DNA from: Ochotona curzoniae
Lineage: Eukaryota > Chordata > Mammalia > Lagomorpha > Ochotonidae
Assembly: GCF_017591425.1 (NCBI RefSeq)
Contig: NW_024465751.1
Location: 8,866,001-8,930,000, forward strand
DNA length: 64,000 nt
Direction: 5' to 3'
Positions 1 to 12,259 of the stretch are shown here, one piece after another. Both the position numbers and the translations under genes were made by a program. Position 1 is the stretch's first letter. Every line of letters begins with the position of its first letter. The notes under the pieces were generated by a model that was not told the origin of the DNA, did not search any database, and saw only the letters and a list, made by a program, of their open reading frames with translations.

Positions 1-1064
1 TGAGTATCAGCGTTAACGTTGATGTTCAGAAAGCTCAATTGCAAAGTTGTAATCCCATTATAAATAAATGAGTCGTGGTAAACTGTTACCAATATCTGAT
101 GCTTTTGTCAAGCCTTCAGCCTCCAAAGGGAAATGTGTGGTACTGATGGAGTGAGTGAGTAGTCAGCACAGGATGATCCACTTACACAGCTCAAGCATTG
201 CACCTTTCTGAGGCCATGTTAGTAGTGTCTGTCCTTTTGAGTCAGTTCCAGGCCCAGCACTTCCCAGTGGTGGGTTCTTATACACAGGAATGAATCTCTC
301 TGAGCTCTCCATGTGCCCTGCTTTATGAAATGGTGACAGTGACACCTTCCTTGCAGGGTTGTTATGGTGGAGATTTTGTGGGCATAGTGCCTCATGGAAC
401 ATTGAGTACATCTCAGCTGTGCAGAGATCGGCTTTATGACTCGCCTCCATTCAATTTGCTGGTAAAATATTTTTAAAAAAAGGGGGGGGAAATGTTGAGG
501 AATAATAGGAAAATGAGCACATTTTTTTCTCTTTGAACATTTTACAGTGTCACTTCGTTATTTTTGTTCTAGGTACTAAATTTTCAGTCCATTAGACATG
601 TTTTTGATGAAACTAATGTGCCAACCAAAAGACATAATAGATCTAATATGTGGTTTTATTTCCCATTTTTAGCCCTGAAATAACCACGCTAAAGTCAATA
701 ACGAATCTTCCCAGTATTTTTCTGTATGTTTTGAATGGCTGATAAAGGCTTATGAAACTTCTGTCATATCACCAAGATAGTATGCGAGTGCCAGGTCTTC
801 TGTGTACTAACTGCTTGCGAAAAGGATACTCAGACCACACCATCACTGTCTCACAGGTTTAGGACTGGACAAGCCACTGCATGGGAAGTGTCTTTGCAGT
901 TACAGTAACACAGCATATTCATAGGGTAGAAATGGAAGCTTTAATTTGATGGGAAACGCCACCTTTCTCATATGAAACTGGAGTGAGTGTAGTCCACTGG
1001 ATTCCTCAGAACTGGTGAAGAGGATATAATCTCCTAGTGCTGATTGCTTCATGGGCCAACCACT
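1..1064. other. No gene recognised
   Basis: Mostly AT-rich unique-looking DNA with a short G-run near 482-490. Open frames here have no domain I recognise and no clear splice context. Confidence 0.5.
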
Positions 1065-1357
1065 GAGGAAGAGAGAGAGAACAGAAAAACAGAGCAAGGT
1101 ATTTTCCACCTGCTGTTTCACTCTCCACAAGTCCACAATGGCCTGGGTTGGGACAGGCCAAAGCCAGAAGTTAGGAGCTTCTTCCATATCCTCCATGAGG
1201 GTAACAGATGCCCAAGCACTTGGACCATCTTCCATTGCTTTCCCAGGTGGGAGTTGGATTAGAAACAGAACTGCCAGGACTTGAACCAACACTCTGATCT
1301 GGGATACCTGTGCTGTGCTAGTACCTGCTTACTTCACTGTGCCACAAAGCCAGCCCC
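1065..1357 (-). mobile_element. Lagomorph C-type SINE
   Basis: Minus-strand copy: GA-rich end (1068-1100), 'ctgctgtttcactctccac', 'gcttcttccatat', 'cccaagcacttggaccatc', then the tRNA-like head ending at 'ccacaaagccagcccc'. No A-tail remains at the 3' end, so it is old or truncated there. Confidence 0.85.
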
Positions 1358-3473
1358 ATGCTGGGCACTAAGCATTCCATGTGCATCTCCTTACTTCATC
1401 CTACAGAGCAATTTCCATTATCTTCCCATTTTGTCTGTGATTTTTTCTAGGCAGCTAACTCATATTCTTTGGTGGATGAAGAAAATTATGTAAGACATTT
1501 TTGTAACTATGACTTTGTACTATATTTTTTTGTCCTGGTGTGTGTTCTATCATTAATTAGGATCTATAACTTAAGAAACAGGATTTCCCAGAACTATCTA
1601 GAAATATTCATTTGGAAAACAAATGAATAATGAAAATACAAGTTCTTTTTAAAAAAATTTCTGAGATCACACCTTAGCCTGAGGAAGATGAGTTCTAGTA
1701 TCTTAGAGCAATTTCAGGTTGTATGCAGGTAGGTGTGAGTCCAAGGGTATTGGAAGCCCAAGCAGGGACTGCAGCTCACCCTGTTGGCTTTACTGTAAAG
1801 CCTCCTTTAAGTCAGGTAAGTCAGGTAGTAGACACTTTCATCCTGTAAACACTTGTGAGTCACTACTCTGCTTCTTTTGCACTTGGGAAAAGACTGCAAC
1901 AAGACAACATATAGTCCCTGTCCTTATGGGCTTAACCTGTAAGCCCATAACAAGTGCTATAACTCTACAGTGCTATGGATAAAATAATGGAAGTAGAGTA
2001 GTATTAGGACAGAACATTGGCTCAAGGTAGATTCAGGGATGGCAACCTGGAGAGTCATCTTGAATCAGAACAAGTGTTAGACAATGTTGGCAGCAGCACA
2101 TCCGTGATCTTTGTTGGTGTGAACCCACTTAATTCAGTTGCCCAGTTTCAGCTGTCAGTGGCCCAGAAGCCAGGTAGAAATATTGGAAGTATACTATGTG
2201 TCCTATGATCTAAATGGTGCAGTCCATTCTGTTTATATTTGGGGCATCCATCAGATTCAATTACCCTAAGACTATTCTGCTTGAGTTTTGTCTCAGTCAC
2301 CTCTGAGGCAGAAGTTCAGTGCAAGCACATCGTTGTGTTGCTCGAGGTTAAGCAGAAGCTCCCCTGCCTGTGCACAGAAGTAAAGCAGGTTGTTGGGGTG
2401 GCTGTTTAGTGCAGGAGGGAGGCATCTTGTTAGGTGCATTGTTCACCAGAAAAGCCTCAGCTGAAGTCTTACTGCTACCAAGGTAAAGGACTTGCTCATG
2501 GGAAGTGTCTGTGTGGTGTCTTCCGTATTTGGTGAGCCGCTTGTATACTTCCTTTCCACTGAGTGTGGGCTGACTGGGATTTTGCTTTATTTAGCGTGTG
2601 AATCACAGCAGAAGTGACCTCAGGCTAAAGAAGACCATATGAATTTTGCTGTTGCTCTTGGGAATCTGATATGCCTTATATGCAATTGAGTTGCCACATA
2701 AGAGGCTAAATGGAAAACAGGGAAAGAGCGAGCAAGCAAGCCAGCTGAGCCAGAATGATGGTTAACCCAGACCCAACTGACCTGTAGGTTAATGCAAAAA
2801 CGTACGTGACCACTGGCAAGGCCAGCTGAAGAACTGCTCTACTGAACACCAAATCAGATTTGAAGATTATGAGAAAACTAAACGAATGTCATTTTTAAGT
2901 CACTACATTTGGGGGTGGCTTGCTATACAGCAGTAGTTAGTCATAACAGAAGTTAGTACTTGGAAGTAGTAAGCTGCACCAACACAAAAACATGGAGGAA
3001 TGTGGCTTTGGCTTTTGGGAGGGCTGTGGAGGCTGCAAGAAGTCCAAGCAGCTTGTCAATGCAGGCTGGAAGGGCAGGAGGGAATGAGTATTGGAACCCG
3101 GAGACAAGATGACCTGTATTAGGAGTGGTTGAAAGTTCAGCAACATGTGAATTGTGAAAGATGGAAAATGTGTTTTAAAAACTTAGGAATATGACTAAGA
3201 TACTATTTCTAGGCAAAACATTGAAAGTGCCAGCAGGATTTTTTAAGCTGCATATGATAAGGCACAAATAGAGAAAAGGACCAAAAATGAAAGTGTTAAT
3301 GCAGGAAAGCTTTCCAAACCAGGACTCATTGAACTGCAAAGTAAAACTTGTTCTCATGCCTGTTGTTTCCTGCAAAAGGTTCCCAGATGGTCTTGGAAAA
3401 AAGATGAAATACAGGGAAATGGTTGTCTGGGTTGAGATTAAGTCAAGGACAGGGCTATAAGACCCTTTGTTGT

Positions 3474-3760
3474 GGCTGGCATTGTGGCCCAGTGGGCTAA
3501 GCTGCCACCTGCAACATTGGCTTCCTATATCAGTGCTTGTTTAAGTCCTGGCTGTTTTGCTCTAGTCCAGTTCCAAGTGCTTGGTCTGCTGCCACTCATG
3601 TGGGAGACCCAGATGGAATTCCAGGCTTCTGGCTTCTACCTGCCCCAGTCCCAGCTGTTTCAGCAATTTGAGAGTGAACCAGCAGATGGGAGACCCACTC
3701 CCTCTCTTTGTAAGTCCGCCTTTCAAATCAATCAGTCTTTAAAAAGGAAAAAGAATATTT
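3474..3760 (+). mobile_element. Lagomorph C-type SINE
   Basis: One of only three + strand SINEs here. The head reads GGCTGGCATTGTGGCCCAGT, followed by 'gggctaagctgcc', 'catgtgggagacccagat', 'agcagatgggagac', and an A-rich tail near 3740-3760. Confidence 0.88.
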
Positions 3761-6399
3761 AGTTAGACACCTCCCCCCCAATCCAGGTCAGACTAGAAAC
3801 TTTTTGAATGTATCACTTAGGAGATAAAAATGTTTCTAATCCTAAAGGAATCTTCCCATATTACTCTGACAGCCAAAGTCTGGAGGGGCCTATCAAGAAG
3901 TGACATTCTCTAGTGGAATGAAGCCTAGTAAGATTTATAGGACTCTTAAGTCACTTTAAGGAGAACTATCTTAGCAGAAACATAAAAAGTTGGAATAAAA
4001 AGGAGATGGTTCAAAAGGAAGAGAGGCCTCTGGACTCTGGTCTTCTAAAAGCAAGAAACGAGATGAGAAAGCTATTCCACTGTAGATATGGGCAACGTGC
4101 CATAAAAAAATGACAACAGAAATAATCATTCAGAATGCAGAGCAAAGAACCTGGAAAAGCCAATGTTTGGAGAATGTGTCTGTCCCTGAAGCAGGAGGAG
4201 TTATTACACAAAGGTATTACCACGGGCCCCCCAGGCTTCTCCTTGATGAGAGTGTGGGTTGTGGGGCTCATGCCTGTCTGCCTGGGGAGAAACAATGCTT
4301 CCAGTTGGATCTCAGGTCTTCAGATCTAGAAGATTTATGCCTACAGAGCCTCATCTGCATCTGCACTGATTTTGATGGATCATCTTTGACCTTGAGCCTA
4401 AGATTCAAGGCCCCTGACTCCTGGGGTCCTAGGAGAGGACAACAGGTGTTTTGATTTTTGCACATGGGAAGGCTGTGAGCTGTCGGGAAGCACAGCACAC
4501 GACTGCTGTTTGTTTCACTGGTGGCTCCGATAACCAGTGCCTCTCATGAATCCGGTCTGGGCTTACAGCTTGCTTGAAGTGATAGAATGCAGCAGGGCCA
4601 GTTCTGAGCCTGGCAGCTTCTGCCGTGGTGCTCTGGTGTGCCTTGTGCTGTCATCAAAGAATTCTAACCATGCTGTTGGAGGGGCTTTGTGAAGAGCGCT
4701 GAGGAAGCCCTAGCATTCCAACTGAGTCCAATCTAGCTAAGCCACAGATGAGTGCATCACTAAATTCAGCAGATGCCCTAATCCAAATCCAGAGTCAAGG
4801 GATTGAGAGCAGACAAGGGTGACTGTTTTAGGTAACTAAGTTTGGGGACATTCTGTTACACAGCAACAGATAAAAGAAACACAGCCAACTAAGCAACGAA
4901 CTAATGTATCTCAGGAGGATGAAAATGGATAACTTCTTCTGGAGAAACAGATTTTTGGCTTGGTTGAAATTAATTAACTAAATTAACTCAATCATAATCT
5001 GAACATAAATCACAGCTAAAAGGACTGACTTGGTAGAGGAAGTAGTGCAGTCTCGCTGAGCAGGCTATATTTAGCACCTACTTGGGATTCTGAATCGGAT
5101 GTAATTGAGTTTTAAAATCAGGAAAAGGAAAAACCTTAAGACATAGTAGAGCCTAGAGATTTGCTTATGCATCTTTAATGTCAGTCTCTTGAGACTGCCT
5201 TCTTTCTTTAAGGAAAGAAAGTATAATTTGTAATTCTGCATAGCCAGGAAGAATTGTTTCTGCTATGCCTCCAAATCCCACTGCCTGCCTTCCAGCCACA
5301 GGGAGAGTCATCACAGCTCCTCTACTGGGCCCAGATTTCTCACTCCCGCTGCTTGTTCATGTTACTCTCTCTGCTTATGTTCCTTTTGCCCTGCCATTCA
5401 TTGGCTTCCACACACTAGCCCCTCTGCCACCCAGGAATGTGAAGGTGGAGCTTCCATGTGGGGAGGACGTTTCTAACAACTGTCCCTTTGTGTCCCTATG
5501 CAGGCTGATCACTTTTGCCCCAGGACATCATTCTACTTTGTACATGCCTCTCTGATCTGGGTGCAATGGCTAGAATGGCTTGCTTGCTTTTGACCATAAA
5601 TTTCCATGGAAGATAGGATGTCATTGTGGTGAGGTGACACATATAAGTGCTATTTATTGCATGATTATAATGTGGTGTAACATCAGTGGCTTCCAAAATG
5701 TTGGTTCCGTTAAGGGTACTTTGAAAAATGCCAATATTCAGCCCATAACTCCTAGGTGGTCTGATTCACTTGAGGCTGTGGGGTTCGTCTGCATTGTATC
5801 TGATACCTAGATCACCATGCTACAATTGGTCAGATGACTCTATTTTTACAAAATACTGTCCAAAGTCTTTTGTGTCCCTTCCTGCTCTTTGCTGTCTAAC
5901 TGTGAGATATTTCCCTTCAGTAAAGGAAGAACTAGGGAAGGTCATCCTGTGAAACTCAAACCAGGGGAACACACTGGATAATTAAAGTTTTGCTCTGGAA
6001 GTTGAACAGACCAGCCTCATAACTATTTGTTGATGTTGTTTATAGCCATTCCCCTGACGATCTTTGTATTGACAGTCATGAACTGGATGCACTTAAAGTT
6101 ATGCTGGTTGCTGCCTCTTCAAGGCACTCCTTGAATAGCTCTTCAAAGCTAGAAAAATTCCGGTCTTTGGAAATTGAGTTCTGTTGAGCTTATCTGTCAG
6201 CTGCACAATGCCTTCTCAGTCATTCTGTTCTGGGAGATAGCATCCATAATCGTGGATGGCAAGAGTTGTTGATTGTGCGTGTTCACACAGCCCAGTCCAG
6301 GGGCACAGTCTATCTGAACTGACAGTGACAACAGCTTCCATTTATTATCCTCATTCTTTGTACCAAAACAGGACTCAGAGTTTTGCATCTCTCTTGTCC

Positions 6400-6540
6400 T
6401 TTTATTTTCTCAGCAGTTTTGGCAAGGTAGGCTTTGCAAATCAGAAAAATGGCCTTGAGGGAATTTAATAAATTAATCCAAGAGGCAGAGCTGAGGTTAA
6501 AATCTAAGTCAGTTTAACCCAGCATCTAGATTTCAGCATC
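6400..6540 (-). mobile_element. MIR-like fragment
   Basis: 'cagcagttttggcaaggtag', 'ccaagaggcagagctgaggt' and 'aacccagcatctag' follow a diverged reverse MIR. Confidence 0.45.
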
Positions 6541-7254
6541 ACCCCAGGGCCAGTGCCTCAGAACATGGCTCGGCATTTTACAGAAAACACGAGAGGCCTG
6601 AGGCACAGGGCTGGACAGTATGGGGGCAGAGTTGAGGATCCACAATTTTGACCTCCAGCATAATTTTATCTTGATGATTTAAACATTGAAGAAAACAACA
6701 ACAGGAAAACTGGTAAAATTAACTATTTTTGACAAATTTTTAACATAAAACTTTAAATTTACGTTGCAAAGACTTATTGCTCCAATAAATAGAGTCAGTA
6801 AATAAAAAGTAAGAAGTCCATAGTTGTGCAAAAAAACCAGACAATAGCTATAAGCAATAATCAAATGAGAAGATGAGGGTACTTTATTAATTTTTATGGA
6901 AGCAAAGAGAATGAGTGAAACCTCTCAATTTTCTCTTCCCTTTCAGATATTTGCCTCAAAGTCTGAATTATGCATTATGGATGGCCTTGGAACAGTTATC
7001 TGGCCCCTTCCCTGTTTCCATCAATTGCTATTCCCCTTTGGGAAAAATGCTAAGGCAGTTTCACATTTTTCTTGGTTCATATTGAAGATTTGCAAAACCT
7101 CTGAAGCCTTGTTAGACCCGTTCAACCATCACAGAGCCTTTTAACAGAGCACTAGAGCGGAATGATGTTAAACCACAGAGAGCTGGGATAGTCTGATAGG
7201 AGTTGTGAAACACAAAGTTATGAAACACCAAGTTTTCAGCTGCTTTTGTGAATA

Positions 7255-7590
7255 CAGTTGGCACTCTGTGTCCGTGAGCTCCAAATCCATGGGTTCAACA
7301 ACAGAGGATTGAAAATAAACTCAAAGAATGCTGAACATGTACTGATTTTTTTGTCACTATGCCCTAAATATTGTAGTTATTTACATTATATTGGGTCATA
7401 TAAATTAATTTAGATGTCATTTATGTTATATTGGGTCTTATTAATTAATTAAATGATTTAAGATCTCTGGGAGGGTGTGAATCAGTTATAGGCACGTGCT
7501 ACAGAATTTTAGGTAAGGGACTTGAGCCCCTGCAGAGTTTGGTATCTGCATCCTGGAACGAGTCCCATGCAGAGATGAGGGATGAGTGCA
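7255..7590 (+). mobile_element. MER2/Tigger-like DNA transposon relic
   Basis: Starts CAGTTGGCACTCTGTGTCCG after a TA, then 'tccatgggttcaacaacaga', 'gattgaaaat', 'gggacttgagcccctgcaga' and 'ggtatctgcatcctggaac'. This fits the conserved layout of non-autonomous Tigger (Tc1/mariner) elements of the MER2 type. An AT-rich duplicated middle ('ttatattgggtc' twice, near 7386 and 7427) is unusual. It has no coding capacity. Confidence 0.78.
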
Positions 7591-7679
7591 TTAATGTATA
7601 AACCCCAGGCAGGAGTTGTGTCCCTGAGCAGCCAGGTAGCTGAGAAGATCCCCAGGGAGTTGCAGGAACCTGTATTTGC

Positions 7680-7800
7680 TCTCAGCTCTACCTCTAACCT
7701 GTGAGATCTTGGGTCAAGTTCTTAACTGTGTAGGCCTGGCTTTTGTTGTGGTTTACACTAATAGCACTTACCCTGTTATTGGAGGTGAGAATGAATAAGA
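7680..7800 (+). mobile_element. MIR fragment
   Basis: 'gctctacctctaacctgtga', 'gatcttgggtcaagttctta', then 'gaggtgagaatgaataaga': the MIR core in order. Confidence 0.65.
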
Positions 7801-8925
7801 ATGCCTGTGAGAGGATGGAGTGGAGCTCCATAAGCTGTCTCAGCGACTGAATGTTCCTGGCTTTACAGCAGAGCTCGCCTCCTGGGGGGATTTTGTGCAG
7901 AGTCTGCCCTCAGCGGGGGTGGTGGATAGGATCGTGCTGCTGAATATCAATGTTAGTTAAGCACCTCACAGAAAAGTCCAAACCTCATAGTTGTCACTCT
8001 TCTGTGTGTTCTGGCTGTTGAAGAATTAATCTGTTGAAATCACTGTTGTTTAAAGTGTGGGACAACATGTCACACAAATGTTTTAAGTATATTTGCATAT
8101 TCACTATGCAGTTCCAAAAGGGTTCATTTGACCAAAAAAAAAAAAAAATAGATACATTGAATATTTAAAGCAAATATTATAGGTGACACACAGGATATGA
8201 TAAAAATTACACAAGTACTCACTTAGGATGTGATCCTAGCCTACAGCTTTTGGGCAAAACATGTTGGGTCCAGATGCTCTGCACAATTCAGAATATCCCA
8301 CACCGCTGGGTACGCTGGAGGCAATGGGGGTCGCCTTCTCAAGGCAGAATTTGTTTCTGCAGCAAAATATGAATATTCACCCTAAGTGGAATAAAGTCTA
8401 TGAGCATACTTAAGTCAATTTAGGTCAAGTTTTACAGTCAAATGAGTTACCCAAAAAATGTGGTTCTCAGAATTCTTCCTTTTCTTCTTTTTTGTTTTTG
8501 CATTTTGAGTTGGAAGATCAGATTTTTTAACTCATTAAAAAAAAAAATGCCAAGATGAAAAAACAAACCAATTCAAGAACATTCGTCTGGAGTCACAGAC
8601 TTTCTTTCCAAAACACCTTCATCCTATCAGCTGATTTGTGGGGGTAGGCATTCTCCTGTTACAAATGAGGAATCAGAGGCTCATAGAAGCTAAATGACTT
8701 AGCCAAGATTACACAGCTGGTCATTAAGAGGATTAGGATTCAGACCCACCAATCTGTAATCCACGCATCACAGAACAAGAGGAGTTCAGAATGCAGAAAC
8801 TGAAATCTTGAACTTGATCCTTGAGTGCACAAATGCTCTCATCCCAAGCAATATCTTACCAAACTCTAAGATCTCTAAGAGGACTCCATGTAGAAGGATG
8901 ACAGTGGGAGACATACCTTGACTTC
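7801..8925. other. No gene recognised; two A-runs
   Basis: A-runs at 8133-8148 and 8538-8548 and the MIR at 8640-8762 are the only structure seen. Confidence 0.45.
8640..8762 (-). mobile_element. MIR fragment
   Basis: 'tgttacaaatgaggaatcag', 'aggctcatagaagctaaatg', 'agccaagattacacagctgg', 'ggattcagacccaccaatct': a clear reverse MIR. Confidence 0.75.
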
Positions 8926-9226
8926 TTTTTTTTTTTTAAGATTTATTTTTATTGGAAAGGCAGATTTACAGGGAGAAGGAAAGACAGAAAGACCATCCAT
9001 CCGCTGGTTCACTCCCCAAATGGCCCCAACAACCAAAACCAGGAGCTTCTACTGGGTCTGCTAAGCAGTTGCAGAGTCCCAAGGCTTTGAGCTATCCTGT
9101 ACTGCTTACCAGGTCACAATGGAGCTGGATGGCAAACAGAGCAGCTGGACCATGAACTGGTGCCCATATGGGATCCCAGTGCTTGAAAGGCAAGGATTTT
9201 AGCCACTGAGCAATTGTGCCAGTCCC
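8926..9226 (-). mobile_element. Lagomorph SINE
   Basis: T-run (8926-8937), 'aagatttatttttatt', 'cgctggttcactccccaaat', 'cccatatgggatcccagtg', tRNA-like end 'gtgccagtccc'. Nearly complete; a second SINE follows within 30 bases. Confidence 0.9.
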
Positions 9227-9251
9227 ATATCTTAACATTCTAAAAACTGTT

Positions 9252-9553
9252 AACTATATTTAATTTATGAGAGAGAGAGAGTGAGAGAAAGAATGAGCAC
9301 TAGAGGCCATCCTGTGGTTCATTCACCAAATGCCTGTAATAGCCAGGACTGGGCCACACCAACTGAAGCCTGGAACCAGGAACTCGTACCAGATTTCCCA
9401 CATGGGTAGCAGGGGCCCAGGTACTTGAGCCATGCCCTGCAGGTAAGCAGGAAACTGGAGTCAGAAGCAGAGCCAGAACTTGAACCCAGGAATCCAAAAA
9501 TGGGATGTTGGCATTCCAATTGGCACCCTAACTTCTAGACCAAATGCCGGTTC
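9252..9553 (-). mobile_element. Lagomorph C-type SINE
   Basis: GA-rich start, 'tggttcattcaccaaatgcc', 'cacatgggtagcaggggccc', tRNA-like end 'ccaaatgccggttcc'. Confidence 0.85.
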
Positions 9554-9689
9554 CTTGACTTTTTAGTGTTGAGTGAAAGGTGTATCCAAGGTGCTTGCAT
9601 AATCTCTTCAATCAAAGTGTATAGCCCAGCGGAAATACTTGCTATCACCTTGTGTATTTTAGAGGAACCATTGCCTCTACTATGGTATC

Positions 9690-9850
9690 TAACAATAGTA
9701 GGCATTTGAACACCTGTAAAAGGTCAGGTTTGGGGTTTCTGTTACCATTTGCCTCTCCCATATGGAGAAATGGGGGTTTGGAGACATAGCCAAAGGCACA
9801 TTGCTGGTGAGTGACAAGTCAGGATTGGCTCAGATCTGATTTCCTCCGAA
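9690..9850 (-). mobile_element. MIR-like fragment
   Basis: 'tggagaaatgggggtttgga', 'gccaaaggcacattgctggt' and 'caagtcaggattggctc' follow a reverse MIR. Confidence 0.5.
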
Positions 9851-11789
9851 GGCCTCCTTCTTAGTTCCCTCCTGCAGAGAGTAATGGCAGAGGGTTGGAA
9901 TTTAATTCATCCACAGGAGGATTGCTCATTTCCCTAACACAAAGCCGTTGATGAGTGAGAATAGCTTGTGCCTACACTTTGTATTCTTTATGTACCCCAG
10001 AAATCCAAGTGCAAGTTGATTCATCTTCCCAGTTCTGATGGCACAATCCCAGCAGTAGGGATGGGAATGGGAACTGGCTATCTTCAAGAAACCACAGTAG
10101 ATGCATGTGGTCAGAAGGTAACAAGAGGATGGGGCTTGGGGGAAGGTTGAGGGGCAAAGGTTAGGAAATGAAAGGGTCTTATTGTTCTTACTAAGTAGAT
10201 AATGCTTTGTTTTCTAGGCAATGGAGATTTTGACTAGGGATACCGCATGATTATATATCCATGTGCAGCATCTTATTTGGCTTGGAAATCAGGTCTGTTT
10301 CCTGAAGGAATGGATAGGAGGCCACCAGCAGAGATGACTGTTTATCCAGAGAAGAATGGCAACAGACAGGCCCAGACCCAGGTATGTTCAGGATTCATAG
10401 TCACACAGATTACGACAAACCATGCTTCTGTATCTGGTGCCTGAAGACATACACTATCTCTTACTCCATGCGAAGCCCTGCGAAGAAAGCCACAGCTCCT
10501 AAGACATGGCCATTTCTTGAGGCCCCCAAACTGTTCATCTTCCACTCCACTGCTTACCTCTCACCATGGATTTCAGGGGGCATGGGCTGAGACACAATCT
10601 GGTGTTGCATGCAGTCTGGTGTTAAAGAGCCCTGCCAGTTTAGTGCTGTCCAGTGGGTCTGTGTCCATAAAGCTGCTATGTTAGTCAGAAGGAATTTGTT
10701 GGGTGGAGAAGGGCCTGCCCATGGAGCCACTACTAATATCAGACTGTGCTCCTCCAACATGGGTCCTGTTCCTTGTCTCTGTACTCCCTTCATTGTGTTT
10801 CTGAGTCTGTGTGCTCCAGGTGAAGTCAGAGAGATGAGAAAGACTCTGAAATTCCAGACAGTTGGTCACAACTTGTGGATTGGGGCTGGATCCTGGGCTC
10901 AGCATACGGGGGAGAGGTGTAACCTATTATCAGGGTAGCCTGGCCCCAGACCTCTGCATCTTGAGAGCTATGCTGTCCTAGAGTCATGATGCTGACTGTC
11001 CCCTGACTGAGGACCCTGCTTAGGGGGCAGCTTGGAGGGAGGGCATCGAAACACCCAAAGAGACCCAGGCATATATAGCACCAGAGATTAGCCTGGACTG
11101 AAGCGGGCAGCTACAGTCAAACATTCTCAGCAGGTAGATGTATAATCAGGAACCAAGCCTGTCTCTGCAAGGCATTTGGGGCCACATCTCCTCAGGTGGG
11201 ACTGGGTGAGGCGATACGAGCAGTCAGAGAGGCAGGGGGGTTACTTGAATGTGGCTGCCCTGGATTCAGCCTCCAGGCAGCTGCAACCATAATTAAGACA
11301 ACCTCAGGTGTCCTATTTGAAAAATGATATTGTCAAGATCCAGAGTCTATCACTTTGGCCTCTGGCATGTGCTAATTTCCTTCAGCATGCCTTTGACCCT
11401 GGCTGCTGCACACGTAGATTTCTTTGTGTCTATGGGCTCATGGTGGGAGGCCCTGGGGTGCAGCGACCCTGGGGTGCAGCTTCCCTGGGTTGTTTCCTCA
11501 GCAATTTCTTACAGAACTGGCCTCTTGCACGTTAACTTCTCCCCACTCAGCATCATGGATCCAGAGATTTCTCTTTTTTGCTGCCTCTTAACGACAAGCA
11601 GATGGGCTCCTACTGTTTGAAGATTTTTTATTCTCAACTAATCACAGTAGGGACAGACAGCAGAGAGACCAAAATAACTGGCACAGGGTGGATTTGAAAC
11701 TCAGGAAAGCTTACACAATCCACGCATTGCTGGCCCTTTCCTGCAGGTGCTGGCTGCGTGGCTGAGGAGGAAGTTTTTGACTTTCTCTG

Positions 11790-12000
11790 GGTCCAAACTC
11801 TGGGCCAGCCACTGACTGGCTGTGTGATCCCTAGCCAATTAACTGCTGGACCCCAGAAGCTTCAGTGTTCCATCGGAAAAATGGGGTATTTATACTTACA
11901 TTCTTGGGTTGTTCTGAAGATGGGATGAGAGCACACATGCCCAACGAGTTAAGCACAGTGGCCAGCCAGTCGCAGGCACTCCACAGGGAGCTTTGTTTTT
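11790..12000 (+). mobile_element. MIR fragment
   Basis: 'ccactgactggctgtgtgat', 'ccctagccaattaactgctg', 'tccatcggaaaaatggggta', 'gagttaagcacagtggccag': MIR order on +. Confidence 0.65.
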
Positions 12001-12232
12001 GCTGAGAACATGTTGGGGAGGCCCCTGGGACCTCTAGCTTCATAACTGGGCAACATGCCCTTTTAGAGGAAGGCCTTGAATTCCATGTTCTCACTAAGAA
12101 GCTCAAACCACCAGATCTGTTTCTCTTTTATGCCTTATTTCTGCACTCATGGTCAAGCAAGCAAAGAGCTCTGATGATGCTTTCCTTGAAACTGGATTCG
12201 TGTGGTTCCTGGGCCTTGTGAGGTAGAGGGTG

Positions 12233-12259
12233 TTTTTTTTTTTTTTTTTTTTTCTTTTG
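12233..12259. repeat. Isolated T-run
   Basis: More than 20 T with one C. It is not attached to any repeat body I recognise. It could be the A-tail of a retro-inserted sequence on the minus strand, but the neighbouring sequence (12260-12420) is not recognisable and I found no duplication. Confidence 0.6.

Larger units (their letters stand above)
1358..7254. other. Unique-looking DNA, no gene recognised
   Basis: Contains the + SINE at 3474-3760 and the MIR-like piece at 6400-6540. The longest frames (114 aa at 4110, 96 aa at 5265) have no recognisable motif, signal peptide or exon-like borders. Some of this is probably repeat too old to see by eye. Confidence 0.45.

Noticed and set aside
900..1292. 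130-aa minus-strand open frame
   Set aside because: It starts at a GTG and overlaps the reverse SINE at 1065-1357.
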